A stretch of 64,000 bases of DNA from Sepiola atlantica (lineage: Eukaryota; Mollusca; Cephalopoda; Sepiida; Sepiolidae). The notes under the pieces are model-generated. The model saw nothing but the letters and a program-made list of their open reading frames with translations, ran no database searches and was not told where the DNA came from. The position numbers were made by a program, and so were the translations under genes. The stretch is taken from the NCBI GenBank assembly GCA_963556195.1, contig OY744520.1, positions 492,501 through 556,500 of the forward strand. Reading direction: 5' to 3'. This document shows, piece after piece, positions 1-11,723 of the stretch (its first letter is position 1; each line of letters starts with the position of its first letter).

Positions 1-437
1 TCGCCATATCCACTCGGCCACTGGAAAATTTCACGTAATTAAAAGAAAATTAAGATTTATATGTACCTAGAAGCGGGCGCAGATAGAAAACTAGCCGAGA
101 GTATTCCATGAACGTATTCGGAACTTCGCATTAGAGATTTTGACAGTCTATTTTTAACATCCCCAAGAGTGCTTAAAGGGGCTTATTATTATATTCATGA
201 ATACATATTAAATTATTAATAGCTACAGACACTAGCGTTTCAAGCTTATTGCTCTCATCAGTGCAGGAAAGTAGCAATTTCAGACGGTCGAGAGGCGCGA
301 ACCCACTTCACAGAGTTAGCAAGTAGTCGCCATATCCACTCAGCAACCGGAGACTGTCACGTAATTTAGGACAATTAAGATCTATATCTACCTAGAAGCG
401 AGCAGAGATAGAAGACTAGTCGAGAGTGTTGACAGAG
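1..437 (-). mobile_element. retrozyme-like tandem unit, copy R1 (cut by window edge)
   Basis: A block starting with tcgccatatccactc at 1 recurs at 327, so about 1.3 direct-repeat units of roughly 326 bp are present and the left side continues outside the window. The same unit recurs near 36.7, 41.8 and 62.2 kb. Each unit has one hammerhead ribozyme on the minus strand (here 223-266), followed by a conserved body with 'cctagaagcg' and 'agactagtcgagagtgtt'. Short tandem units with one type I hammerhead per unit are the known layout of animal and plant retrozymes and of some PLE terminal repeats. No protein is encoded, so it would be non-autonomous. The right edge, near 437, is inferred from where similarity to the other copies stops. 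Confidence 0.75.
223..266 (-). ncRNA. type I hammerhead ribozyme, copy A1 (slightly degraded)
   Basis: Read on the minus strand: CUGAUGA core (261-255), stem II GAGC/GCUU with loop AAUAA, GAAA core (241-238), stem III closed with a G-U pair, then GUC with the predicted cut after the C at 228. Stem I is 5 bp (CUGCA against UGUAG, one wobble); the sixth pair seen in copy A2 is lost here to a C-C mismatch. Core nucleotides are intact, so cleavage is plausible but the arms are weaker than at 41.9 kb. Confidence 0.75.
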
Positions 438-1545
438 GATGTTTTCACGGAAAATTAGAAAACTACGAAAATTAAATGCTGAAATGATAAAAACATGTTT
501 TTTAAAAACGTTTAGTTATAATGAATGCTGCTAATTTAGGAGAAACTACGCTTTAAATATGAGGTTTAAAAACATAATTAGTTAAGTTTTAAAAAAATTG
601 TCGATTGTTGTGGAGGCGACGAAGGAGTATTTGAAATAAATAATTTGTCGAAAGAAATTATTCCCCTTGCAGGAAGGGGGCGCCCATGTTTTCTTTAAAT
701 TAATAAACATGGTTTCGATTTTTTGTAATTTTTATTTTTATTTATTATCGCTTTAATTTATTACCATCGACAAAAATATTCCATATATATAAGCAAATAC
801 CACAATCAAATTATAATCGAATAATATCAAACAAATATTTATTTTGAACTGTTTAAAAATATAATTATGCAAATTAGATAACAAAATATTGTATTTACAA
901 CTTTTATTGACTATAAAAAGAGTATTTAAAAAGAACATAGTATATTAATTATTTAAATTAGAGTAACATGTTTTAATTATAATATAGTAGTGATAAATAA
1001 GAAAATATTTCGTAGTTATTCATTAAGTTATATCTGGTCTTCTATATGATTTTGAAGTGCACCCGGACCCGGTGGAGAGGTCAATCTTTGGGAGTGTTGA
1101 GTTACCACTGCATTATTACAAGATCCACGCTGACCCGGGATCATAATTCCTGTTAGGATCCGATTTATGGGTTAAATAGAATTTGTCCGGTGAACGACAC
1201 TAAACTGCCCCGGACATTTGTGAGCAAGGTGTTCGCTTGTACTCCAACCCATCACCCCCAAATTCATATTTTCTACTCTTTTTCCGCCTATCCTATGAAC
1301 TACTCTTGCTCTTCCTCAACTATCCTAGGTATGAGACAAAACTTTATCCACTGGCAAAGAGCCACTTTGAAAAATTTTAGGAGTATTAAGTCACTCCATG
1401 GTTACCTTTACGACCAGGTACACTCTTAGCTGGAGTACTACTACCTGTCATGTCTACCGTTTACTGACTATTTGGTAACAAAATATGCGCCTTCAAAACA
1501 AATTAATCTACAAAAACATCGTATACAAATTATATCTACGATTCC
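438..1545. other. AT-rich sequence without a recognised gene
   Basis: Mostly AT-rich non-repetitive sequence. From about 1055 it becomes more GC-rich and carries short open frames (for example 1190-1429) with no recognisable protein family. A GC-richer patch at 1055-1160 looks like part of a dispersed repeat but I could not match it to another copy here. Confidence 0.4.
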
Positions 1546-1680
1546 CTCGCCTTTTGGCTGGGGAGCAAAGTGTAGTATCTGTTCTGATACTACACTTCAT
1601 ATGTTCTGTCCTCGATCAGTGAAGAACCTCCTCCCCCATGATACTTGGTGCGGCATGCACTATGGGCGGGTTTAGCCGGC
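1546..1680 (+). mobile_element. U2 snRNA-headed SINE-like copy (degraded)
   Basis: Positions 1546-1588 read like the 5' end of U2 snRNA: 'ctcgccttttggct' and then 'gtgtagtatctgttct', with a few changes and a small insertion. Beyond that, similarity to true U2 fades after a short 'tgttctgtcctcgat' stretch. The same U2-like head occurs on the minus strand at 37372 and 46705, each followed by non-U2 sequence. SINEs with snRNA-derived heads are an established class. A plain U2 pseudogene is the alternative for this copy. The right end is uncertain. Confidence 0.5.
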
Positions 1681-1810
1681 TTCCTCCGAAGGAGAGAATT
1701 TCCAGAGAATATTACATTCACAAGCTGTCTCCAGTCGCAGATATATCCCAGTCAGGGAAGATGACGACGTTAGTGTTTGTAGTTTTATTTTGCAAGGTGT
1801 TGCTGTTCCT

Positions 1811-1929
1811 CACATACATACAGTGTCTACTATTCCGAAATTGTCACCTATCCGCCACTGAACAGGATCAAGGTCGCTTGACTTCGGTGATCTAACAAGA
1901 ACCGGTGTGTCAACGTGATTATGCCGTAT
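1811..1929 (-). mobile_element. 5S rRNA-like pseudogene or SINE head
   Basis: On the minus strand this reads tacggcat...gttagatcaccgaagtcaagcg...ggaatagtagacactgtatgt, which follows 5S rRNA from its 5' end through the internal promoter region to the 3' end over about 119 bp, with many substitutions. It is closer to the copy at 59084-59198 than to a canonical 5S gene, suggesting a dispersed family rather than a working 5S gene. No poly-T terminator was seen directly after the 3' end. Confidence 0.65.
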
Positions 1930-3890
1930 ATCGAACAGATACTTCTAGACTCAATCAATTTTTATTTTTGTTCGCAATTCAAAGTGCCCCTTTTTGTTAA
2001 GGGGGAACTGTAAAAAAGTAAATAGGCAACCAATGACTTTAGCCATGTCGTAAAACTTAATAACTCACTTAGAAACTTCAGATATGTCAAAAATGCTTAG
2101 ATTTAGTTTTGTTTGCTTATTTAAAGATGACACGCAATACATATTGTAATTGATTCATTGAACAAGCAGTTATGCCACCCATAGTTTTTGATGGATCAGG
2201 CGTGCATACGGTATTAGCATGAAATAAATTGCAATCGGTCTGATTGGGTTTAAGCTCGGCTTAATCTAACACATCGCCTGGGTCGGCATCCATTACACTA
2301 GACGCGCTCATTTCAAATACTTTCGGCGTCAGTTTAAAAATACAATTTAAATATAACAAACTGATGCCTACAGAGACAGCAGATGATTCAAAATAATCTC
2401 CATATAAACATGTCTCTGTTTGCAAAATAAAACAAAAATGTACATTCTTGAGATTTTATTAAAAACGTTCTTAAACTATGTCTGTGCTTGCCTTTATAAC
2501 TCAGATTGATCATTTTCACAGCCACTTAGATCATAAATTTAAAAACAGACACATGTATGAACTTAAACAAAAAAACACATAACTATGTTTTCTGAGGGCA
2601 ATCAACGTTATGCTATATAGTAGGATTGGTTTTTTTAAATCAACTTTGTGCAAGTGCATGTAGTGTGGCCCCTAAATGATGTAAAAAAAACACAACAAAT
2701 ATTTTGTCCCTATACAGAGTTATCCTTTTTGGAGAGCTAGATTTTCATGAGATAAAAAATTTGAACTCGTTATTTACAGCTGCACAGAACAATGTAATTA
2801 GAACAAATTATATCAAAGCTTTACTAGATAAAACGAAGGAGAACAGTAAATACAGACTCTGTGGACAGAGATACAAAACGATCAATCACATAAGTAGATG
2901 CTACAAATAAGCCCCTTTCCTTCTCATATTCTTTCCTTGTCTTTCTTTACATAGCCGTCAGTGATTAAATCGGTTTATGCAGTTCAATAAGTTCCCATAT
3001 ATTAAAAATTAAAACAAACATACGCGAAAATACGCCAATTAAGAATAAACATGGGAATGCATTGATATATATATTAGATTGATGGAAACAAACAGTTATA
3101 TTGGTATGGTTTTGACGTCCTAAATTACAGTTACCACTAAGGATATACGTATTTATTTTGTACATTAAACACAAAGCCTTATCCGAAGCACACACAGCTC
3201 GACTTTTTAAACACTTTTCTGGTTGCTGTTTTATATTAACATCGTGCGGTCGGCATAAGGAGGAAATAATTCAATAGTTAAACGTTGAGGGCATGGAATT
3301 TTTTCAGACTCTACAGTTCCAGGCAAGGCCGGGGCACGCGTCTGCTAGTAGTTCAATAATATAATATTATTTTTGCTATAGAAACAGATGTTCAAAAAAT
3401 AAGTTGGAAATTTTCTAAATTTGTCACGTGATGTCACGTGATGTCAAAATTCGTTTTATCTGATATGCAAGCTAATAATTGCAAATACTCCTGCGACATA
3501 TTTGATTTTATCAAAAACCAAATTACCTTTTTGTTACTAAATTCTCTATAGACACAATAATTCATTTCGCATCTTTCAAATTTTAACAGACATTCGTAAG
3601 TATTTATTTAAACTGTCGAATCCTCGTGTATTACAATATTGAAGTATTTGAAAGTTATTTACATCAAAACAGGTTACGCCTTTAAACTGTTCGCTCGTAA
3701 GTCATTTCTCTTTTGAATAAAAACGTTCTTTAACAGTACAAATCAAGTAGTATGGTTCCTTTATGCTTTCTAAACAAAACAAAAATATATTAAATGAATA
3801 AAAACAAAATAGTTTCTTCGATAACACAGATTCAAATGTTCTTACCTTATAAAAAACACTTCATGTTCCCGTCGTAAAACACGATTATCT
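1930..3890. other. AT-rich sequence, no gene recognised
   Basis: No reading frame with recognisable protein features, no long repeat. Small items: a tandem 'cacgtgatgt' doublet at about 3425-3443 and a GC-richer patch near 3310-3345 whose end resembles sequence near 63875-63900. Confidence 0.4.
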
Positions 3891-3939
3891 ATATATCTAT
3901 AAATGCGTGTGATGTATACCCCCTTTCTGTGTATCTATC

Positions 3940-4015
3940 TGTCTGTCAGTCTCTCTGTCTCTCTCTCTATCTATCTATATATATGTATATATATATATGT
4001 GTGTGTGAGTGTGTG
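3940..4015. repeat. mixed (CT)n/(TA)n/(TG)n microsatellite
   Basis: A run of tctctctgtctctct, then ctatctatctatatatatgtatat, then gtgtgtgtgag. Imperfect simple sequence with no coding meaning. Confidence 0.85.
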
Positions 4016-4970
4016 TGAATGTTTCTTGTGACTTATATTTTTTATTACTATTACAAGATTATTTATTGCAATTGCAAATGAAATAGAGTAAAATAATAAA
4101 ACTTGCTTTTTATAACGTAAATTTAAAAATTTATCATTTTCTCCGAAGTATGGAAGATTCGAAAATGAGTTTCAGCTCCTGAACTGCCGATTCAATAGTA
4201 ATTCCTGTCTTTATTTGACATTTACTAAAAAGGTATTATGATGGAGTTATGATCTTAAAACAAAATATAAAAACACATAAATACATTTTTTATCTGATAA
4301 AACAAACAAAAATTGGTTAACGAAATTAACCATTTTCTTCGTAAAATAATGAACAGTGTCATCTATATATTAATAACATTGGGTGCCCACTATTCGTCCA
4401 TACCTTACGTACATATTTTTTCTTCTATTGACCGAATATTTATTGAAATCACAAATGCAATTGCGTAAAATAAAGTACCATTTTTCAAACCATACTAAAA
4501 AAGTTTAATTATGAAATTACATCAACCAGCAAAACTACTTAAAGTTTTGTTATTAGTTGAATAAGAGCCCTGGATTACTTTGTGACCTTTCAAAAAGAAC
4601 TTTAACACACTTCGGCTCCTTAACACCAACCCAATGCAATGTAACTCATTATGTCGAGTGAAGGAATTGCTAACGAAATCCTCGTGATAAAAATGTTAAT
4701 CTCATAAATGACAATTTTAAAAGATCCTCTCACACGTACAGAGCGAACCTATCTTCAATTTCCACTGGAAGGGGGGGGCACCCCTTCTACTAAGTAGTTA
4801 CTTAAGTTTTTTTGCGTAACTCTCTTGTCTGTCATATCCCCCTTATTTCCTATTTTTTCTGGGAGATAAACACTATCCTTGTAATAAGATCACAGGTAAA
4901 ATAAGCCTGGGCCTGGTGTGACCACATACACTACATCATGAAAAATGTTTGAAATCTAAAATGAAAGCCG
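4016..4970. other. AT-rich sequence, no gene recognised
   Basis: Unique-looking AT-rich DNA. Contains an 8-base G run near 4770. No repeats shared with the rest of the window were noticed. Confidence 0.4.
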
Positions 4971-4974
4971 TGGA

Positions 4975-5300
4975 ACTCAGAAGAAAGATCTGCCTCTCTC
5001 AAATGGAATAGAGATAGTCGTGAAAGATCAAGGAGGATGGGAAGATCGAGCATGGAGACACAAACCAAACCTTCACTTGAAGAGTGCGGAGAGTACTTGG
5101 AATTTGGGGAGGCTTAGAGCCACGCAAATCCTAGAGAAAACCAATGGTCATTGCCAGCAAGAAATCAATGGTACACGGATAGTGCGATAACGCAAAGTAA
5201 TTTGCAATAGCTACCGAAAGAAGTGATTACTGGAAATAACCAGCGATCACAAGGTCAATATCAAGGAGACAGAAAGACAAAGCAAATACAAAACTAGCCA
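4975..5300 (+). repeat. dispersed repeat, copy 1
   Basis: Shares an ordered set of words with 5640-5900 and 19830-20150, all on the same strand: 'gagtactnggaa', 'ggaggctta', 'gaaaaccaatggt', 'gcgagaaatcaatggt', 'cgataacgnaaa'. The copies are about 70-80 percent similar by eye. This looks like an old transposon segment, but the translated product is not recognisable in any frame, so no family is assigned. Confidence 0.55.
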
Positions 5301-5639
5301 AATAACTAGTAAGGATATGGAACATGAATGAATCAACATAATACAAATAATCGTAGATGCACTAGGAACAGTCCCGAAAAAAAAACTGTGAGAAATTGGA
5401 ATCAAGGAGAAGACTGAGACTACATAAGCGATGCAAAAACAGCATAAATCTTAAAGAAACACATCGAATTCGGAAACTAGCTCACATAAACTGCCACGCT
5501 AACCAGCCACATGGAATTTGCAAAGGGAATAAAACAAAAACATCGAAAGAACACCACCACATGAACTCAAGGGAATTAAAACTGCAAGAAATTTCATAAA
5601 CTGCCTTACCTCCCCCGAAAACAACAACGACAATGTTAT

Positions 5640-5900
5640 TGCATCTCAACTGAATGAGTACGGAGCGTACTGGGACCTTTGGGAGGCTTATTACCACACA
5701 GATCCCAGATAAGACCAATGGTTATTGTCGGCGAGAAATCAATGGTTAACGGATGTTACGATAACGTAAAATCATTTCAAGAGGTGGAGAATATTGGAAA
5801 TCTGGGGAGATTTGTTGTCACTCAGACTCCATGTAACACCACCAGCTATTATCAATGAGCAATCACTGAAGATGCCATGTGTGACAACCTCTAGTGAGTA
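5640..5900 (+). repeat. dispersed repeat, copy 2
   Basis: Second copy of the repeat at 4975-5300, with 'gagtacggagcgtactgggacctttgg', 'ggaggcttatt' and 'gcgagaaatcaatggttaacgg'. It runs up to the (ACT)n tract at 5907. Confidence 0.55.
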
Positions 5901-5902
5901 TA

Positions 5903-5906
<4 letters not shown>

Positions 5907-5943
<37 letters not shown>

Positions 5944-5955
5944 ATAATAATAATA
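5907..5955. repeat. (ACT)n(AAT)n microsatellite
   Basis: About 12 ACT triplets followed by AAT triplets. A related (TTA)(CTA)(AAT) compound tract lies next to copy 3 of the dispersed repeat at 19.8 kb. Confidence 0.95.
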
Positions 5956-8085
5956 AGTTTAAAAACGTTATTCTTAAGAAAGAAAAGAAAAACATCATAA
6001 ACAAATGTAAATTTGTATGAGAAAATAGCTGGCTATGTACTAAGAAATAATTAATTATAACCCAGACGTGTATCCATAGATTTCTTTTGTTGATTCTGTT
6101 TTGTTGTTGGTAATTCCGATAAATGCGATAATACAAATAATAACGATTACACTGATAGTACAATTAAAGTAATACTTAGAAGTTAATGGAACGTAATTTT
6201 AAAAAGGAATAAAAAAACGAAATTGTAAATAAATGTAAATTTGTCTGCGGATATTCCTATCTATGTACAAAAAATGTATTATTACCTAGCCGGGCTTCCA
6301 TAGTTTTTTTTGTTTATTTTATTTCATTGTTAGTAGATTCGATGGCGTACATCGAGAAGTGCCGATCAATTTTCCATAAAATAAACGAACGTACTGTTTT
6401 TTTATGCGTAAGATCTAGATAACTATTACCGATGTTGTATGGTAAGGAAAACGTTGTTATTATGTGAACTATTCGAAGTAGCTTGAAATAAGAAATGTTT
6501 AAGCAAATCACCTGTATCGCAACTGTTTTATGAACGTCGACGTAGTTACTGTGTTCGAAAATGACTACCCGAAAACATATTTTGGCATTCCAGAATATGG
6601 TACATAAGCAATCGAAAAGTGAGAAAGAAGAGGAGATAAAACGAAAAAAAAAAACGTAAGAGATTTAAATAAAGATAAATAACTATTTATAAGTACGAAT
6701 AATATTTTTGACTTCATGTTGACTTTGAAGAATATTGTTTTACAGTCGATCTGATATTATTTTATTCAATCATTCGGAAATATTATGCAAAGTATTGTGA
6801 ACTTTGAAACGCCTTGAAAGACGAAAGAGTATCGTTCATTATTAAGGTTGAAGATAAAGTGTAGCTAATAGACAGTGTGAATAGTGTCTAAATTAAACAC
6901 CGTATAATTTGAAACTGCTCAGTAATGTAAGAAATTTAGAAAAGAAATGAAACGAACGCATATTCTTTGGAGAAACACATCAGACATTTACTCAATTATG
7001 TGTCTGAACATATTAGTATATGTAGGTTTTGGTTCTAAAGTTATAATGATCATAGGAGGAATTTTGCTTTATTATCTAGATAAATTATATATTCAATAAT
7101 TTACTATAGGAACTATTTACTTTTAGTAGTTTCAGTTTTGATGCTGATACCAAAAATAGTGGTCATTTTAATTTAAATATACTGCTGATAACAAAGGTGG
7201 ATTTCTTCCGAAACTATTCCGAGTAAGATAAAGTATATTTCTAAATTAATTGAATGGAATAACATTTTATTATTCTTAAAAACTTTGACCAATGTAAAAG
7301 AAACAGAAATTGCTAGACAAAATAAAATATTGATATTGGAGGACGAAAGCTATCAATGAAAAACTTCGAGAATAGACTGACTTCACTTTATAGTATAGAT
7401 ATATCATATATTTTTAAAATAATGCAATAAAACACGAAAGAGAGATAACGTGTTAATTTCCATCGTGTTAACACTAACCTAATCCAAACATAGTTAACTA
7501 TTTACGAGAGTTATTATTTAGGAAAGTTTAGGAGAGTTATTTTTCCACATTCGATCTAATATATAAGTGGTTTTATCTTGCCAGGACTATTCCCAAGGTA
7601 ATTGAATATTCCCCTTATTATTATTAAAGTAAAGGCGAGTGTAGCAGAATTGTTAGAATGGCTTAACTCGTGCCCCCATAACGTAAATACTCCCAACAAA
7701 CGCGACTAGACGCAAACTCACGCCCCTTCACTATAGAGGTTCCCAGATGCCGGATGGCTTCCTACTCTAATAGCCTCTTTTCCTGAACCGATTGCCTTTT
7801 AATCTACTTTGTTGCTCTTTGTTTCATCGATATACAGAAAGTTAAATGTAATGTGAACAAGCATCTCGCTTCCCTAACTTCCCACTTATGATGCCCCTAT
7901 AAATCTGGCCCCTAATTTATAAGTGCTTAAAGATGAATTGAAGTAAATGAATGTAAATAAAGAATATGCAAGCCAAGTGCCGTTAGTGTAATTAGGTAGG
8001 ATTACATTGTTTAGACATCGTAGAAAAGTACCAAAATAATACACCACGATACGAATATCAAAAAATTAAAAATACCCGAAGCCCT
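5956..8085. other. AT-rich sequence with a SINE-head fragment at about 7633-7661
   Basis: No gene seen. At 7633-7661 'ggcgagtgtagcagaattgttagaa' resembles the A-box end of the tRNA-derived SINE common in cephalopods, as I remember it; the rest of that SINE is missing. Otherwise unique AT-rich DNA. Confidence 0.35.
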
Positions 8086-8089
8086 CTAC

Positions 8090-8609
8090 ATGAAAACTAA
8101 ACATCCCACAATTAATAATGTCAATTATGAAACTAGTCGCAACATTTTAAAGTGTCTAGCATAATAATTAACATTACCAAATTCTTAGCCATTAGGTAGT
8201 TATGCGTTTGAATTGTATGCACTTTCTTTAACGTCATCAATTTCTTAACGGTTTAAACAGTCAAACTTTTAAATCTCTCATATGTGTAGAACGCCATCAC
8301 GCTCACATGTTCATTTCAACTTTACAGACGCTTTTTCAAGTTATAAACTACTTTCCGTTATTATTAAAAAATGAGCACAACAGTAAAGTCATAATTTGTA
8401 AAGACACTAAAACTAATACCGCCTGAAGATGATTTGACGATTCAAATCGAAAGTACTTGCAAAAAAGAAAAAAGAATGGAACAAGAAACCCATGGATCAT
8501 ATTTACATAAATTTGACCGAAACATTAGATGGACAATTCGAAAAATTGAAAAACTAAAAAAAGTCGCATCAAACAAAACCACTCCGTGTTATTTAATAAT
8601 GTTTTCCTA
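8090..8609 (+). mobile_element. Penelope-like terminal repeat (pLTR) remnant, family P1
   Basis: Homologous in inverted orientation to 13630-14040: shared words include 'gacactttaaaatgttg' (as reverse complement), 'gtcaaatttatgta' and 'gtttgatg' next to a T-rich run. It has a hammerhead-like hairpin at 8423-8452, then a short Lys-rich frame (about 8475-8600) and ends in 'tgttatttaataatgtttt' directly against (TA)n. That end matches, with a 2-base deletion, the 'FNNVCL' coding junction of the pieces at 9034-9206 and 49212-49400. PLE terminal repeats commonly include the start of the ORF. A third partial relative is at 9335-9420. Confidence 0.5.
8423..8452 (+). ncRNA. hammerhead-like hairpin (extended core)
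   Basis: CUGAAGA, one extra U, a 6 bp stem GAUUUG/CAAAUC, then GAAA. A canonical hammerhead has no extra base between the first core and stem II, and the flanking stem I here has only about 2 bp, so activity is doubtful. Confidence 0.4.
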
Positions 8610-8647
8610 AATATATATATATATATATATATATATACGTATATACG

Positions 8648-8726
<79 letters not shown>
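8610..8726. repeat. (TA)n tract
   Basis: Long TA dinucleotide run with short tacgta interruptions. It forms the right border of the P1 pLTR remnant. YIYI open frames over it are artefacts. Confidence 0.97.
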
Positions 8727-8729
<3 letters not shown>

Positions 8730-9240
8730 GGAGAACTAAAAGCGAACTTTTCGGAAAGGTAAAACTTATTGTGAAAAGTATACAGCTCAATACAGGATAG
8801 AGCAGATAGATAGGTAGAAGGATGAAAAGGAATTAGAAAAGCAAACGGCAAATCTTTTTTCAATTCAGTTGCTCAGAGCAAGGTATATTCCGCTAAAAGG
8901 CAATTTATTCAATTAAGTCCGGCTTTTCAAAGACTAAAATCTTATCATCAGAGGAAATCGCTGGGATAGATAAGTTGGCAAAGGCCAAGATTTAAAATTT
9001 GAAAAAGTAAAATAAAGATTGTGGGGGAAAAAACAAGGCAAACATTGTTAAAAATAACAGAATTCGTCTGTTTAATTATACCATTTTTATTTTTAAAATT
9101 TTTCTGACGGTCTTTTTTTGTATTAAAATGAAACAAAATTAAAAAATGTTCTATAGGTTTCACAGGTTTCACAAACGTTTTCGATTCTTCGTCGAATCAT
9201 CCTCAGTTGTCAAAAGTGAATTAACAAAAAACTGGAGAAT
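8727..9240 (-). mobile_element. Penelope-like pLTR remnant, family P2
   Basis: On the minus strand: hammerhead-like hairpin at 9206-9179 (CUGAGGA, U, GAUUC/GAAUC stem, GAAA), then a Lys/Asn-rich frame from 9172 that reads ...KQTNSVIFNNVCL at 9063-9034. The same hairpin, basic region and '(S)VxFNNxCL' order is found in both arms of the foldback at 49.2-50.0 kb. This resembles the N-terminal pre-RT region of a PLE as I know the family; RT itself is absent. Sequence 8727-9030 is unassigned. Confidence 0.45.
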
Positions 9241-9334
9241 GAAAGAGAATTTTCAAAAGACAGCGGAGAAACGCACATAGAATGTTTTCAGCATAGTTCC
9301 TGGACGTCGTTGACGATTTTAAATTCAGCAACGC

Positions 9335-9425
9335 AAGATAGCGTCACATAACAAACTTACGTTAAGCATTTTAAAATGTTACCACTGGTTTCATATGTGA
9401 TGTTGTTAATTTTGTTGTGTTTTTA
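9335..9425 (+). repeat. partial relative of pLTR family P1
   Basis: Shares 'cattttaaaatgtt' followed by 'accactggtttcatatgtgatgttgttaattttg' with the more complete P1 copy at 13985-14035. Too short and diverged for more. Confidence 0.4.
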
Positions 9426-9559
9426 TGTAGATAGCTTCGAGTATTTTTAATTTTTTTTAATTGGTTTCGGAATGTATAATTTTAGTGTTAATAACTAGAA
9501 TGTGAGGGTAGTGCTTCTAAAATTAATATATACGTAAGTGAAATATTAAAAAATATAAT

Positions 9560-9565
<6 letters not shown>

Positions 9566-9609
<44 letters not shown>
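9566..9609. repeat. (TA)n tract
   Basis: TA run directly left of the P3 terminal-repeat fragment. Confidence 0.95.

Positions 9610-10205
<596 letters not shown>

Positions 10206-10284
<79 letters not shown>
10206..10284. repeat. (TA)n tract
   Basis: TA run separating the family-B element from a fragment of the 48.4 kb palindrome family. Confidence 0.97.
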
Positions 10285-10288
<4 letters not shown>

Positions 10289-10410
10289 ATCCAACAAAAT
10301 ATATAAGAGGCAACTAATATCTTTAATTAGTGAACATCCGGATAAAACTGGAGCTCAATATACATTGAATTCTAATAAAATTTGATTCGAACCTTATTTT
10401 ATTGTTTAAC

Positions 10411-10412
<2 letters not shown>
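10285..10412 (-). mobile_element. half copy of the palindromic element at 48374-48655
   Basis: Reverse complement of about 48520-48660: shares 'aactaatatctttaattagtg', 'catccggat', 'gagctcaatata' and 'gaattctaataaaatttgatt'. It corresponds to one arm plus the right flank, between two TA tracts. Confidence 0.7.

Positions 10413-10476
<64 letters not shown>
10413..10476. repeat. (TA)n tract
   Basis: TA run at the right border of the palindrome-family fragment. Confidence 0.96.
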
Positions 10477-10481
<5 letters not shown>

Positions 10482-11412
10482 GTTGAGGTGATTTTTGAAA
10501 ATGGGTATCCTATCTGAAATCAGCACAACGGAATTAGGTAATAACACTTATTTTTTTGTAGTTTAAATTGCATTCTTGTTCATAGCTAACCCCACACTAA
10601 TCTATAGAATTGTACTATTCTTTTATTTTTTAACTGGATGTTTTTTAAATTGCTCAACAATTGTTAACTTTATGATTGACTCAATTAAATCAACGTTTAA
10701 ATGTTTATCGCCTTGCATCAACGACCGTATCGTTGCTTTCTCTTTTGCTTACCCCCTCTCTTCCTTTCTCTCTTTTTCTTTCCCTTCTCTCTTTCTTTTT
10801 TTTTTATCTTTTTCTTATTTGATTTTGTCTTATATTCTGCTGCTGTCAAGGTTTTGCGAAAGGATCAGATTTTAAATTTAAAACTCTTTTCTATATTTTT
10901 CTAAGGCAATAGAAAACGACGCTCGTCATTAAATGGGTGTGGCTATGCAATAATCGGATTGAATTTGGAAATAAACACTTGAATTAGACACCCTGGGAAT
11001 TTACTCAATGTTTATTGTGGCTTAGTTAGAAATAAAATAAACCCTAAGAAACAATCCAATATATCTTTATTTAGTTACTTTGTTTTGATAAATATCATCT
11101 GAAATATACAAACGAGAAACTTTCAAAGGTACGGATTAGCATCTAGTCCGTGGCCCCTCTCGGTTATTGTCTTGCTGGATTGTCGTTAATTATAATTAAG
11201 TAAAAACTTGGAGAGAGGGAGAGAGAGAGGGGGAGGGAACAGGCAGTGAAAGAGAGAATGAGGTAGTCAGTTTCTAAGACTAGTTTCAGAGCTACATGCA
11301 GACACATGCGTTGCTTCCTGACCATAAACGACACCTCGTCGCTTCTTAAGGGGTCAGAAGATATCTCACGTCAGTTTCTTGATTTCCGGCCACTTTTCCC
11401 CTCAAGCATTTA

Positions 11413-11415
<3 letters not shown>
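10477..11415. other. unassigned sequence with a pyrimidine-rich patch
   Basis: Includes a CT-rich stretch at about 10735-10820, which creates open frames rich in Ser/Leu/Phe (10576-10875), and a GA-rich stretch at 11213-11235. No gene recognised. Confidence 0.4.

Positions 11416-11475
<60 letters not shown>
11416..11475. repeat. (TA)n tract
   Basis: TA run; 25 bp of unique sequence separates it from the tract at 11500. Confidence 0.96.
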
Positions 11476-11477
<2 letters not shown>

Positions 11478-11498
11478 ATAAGCTTGAATAAAACTGAC

Positions 11499-11499
<1 letters not shown>

Positions 11500-11545
<46 letters not shown>
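11500..11545. repeat. (TA)n tract
   Basis: TA run about 80 bp left of foldback 1. Confidence 0.96.
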
Positions 11546-11547
<2 letters not shown>

Positions 11548-11656
11548 TCTTTGTAGAATGGTAGGAAAAATCCCAGCAGAGTGCTCGATTAATTAAGAAT
11601 CAAAGTTAAAAATTAAGAGCATAATATTTATTTATTCTGGTACAGAAAAATTAGTA

Positions 11657-11723
11657 CAACATTCGTACCGTCGGTTTCAAGCACGGAAGGTCTTACCCAT
11701 CCGGCTCTCTTCAGCTTCTGTTG
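11657..11723 (-). ncRNA. type I hammerhead ribozyme, foldback 1 left arm
   Basis: Identical in sequence to the right-arm copy at 13468-13534 but on the opposite strand. CUGAAGA core is at 11714-11708, GAAA at 11678-11675, predicted cut after the A complementary to 11666. See the right-arm entry for pairing. Confidence 0.83.

Noticed and set aside
1055..1160. U2 snRNA 3' end ('gtgcaccc' near 1059)
   Set aside because: Only the last few bases fit and the following sequence does not; too weak to link with the U2-like head at 1546.
5867..5895. CUGAAGAUG word in the dispersed repeat
   Set aside because: No GAAA follows, so it is not a hammerhead-like motif.
8525..8863. 112-codon and other frames made of alternating Tyr-Ile (also at 9815, 11379, 13385, 30776, 34851, 58890, 59161, 62054, 63003)
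   Set aside because: They are translations of (TA)n tracts; they are open on both strands and have no other protein features.
8921..8960. A hammerhead on the minus strand (CUGAUGA at 8952, GAAA near 8928)
   Set aside because: Core words are present and a 4 bp stem II can be drawn, but stem I does not pair beyond one base and no copies share it.
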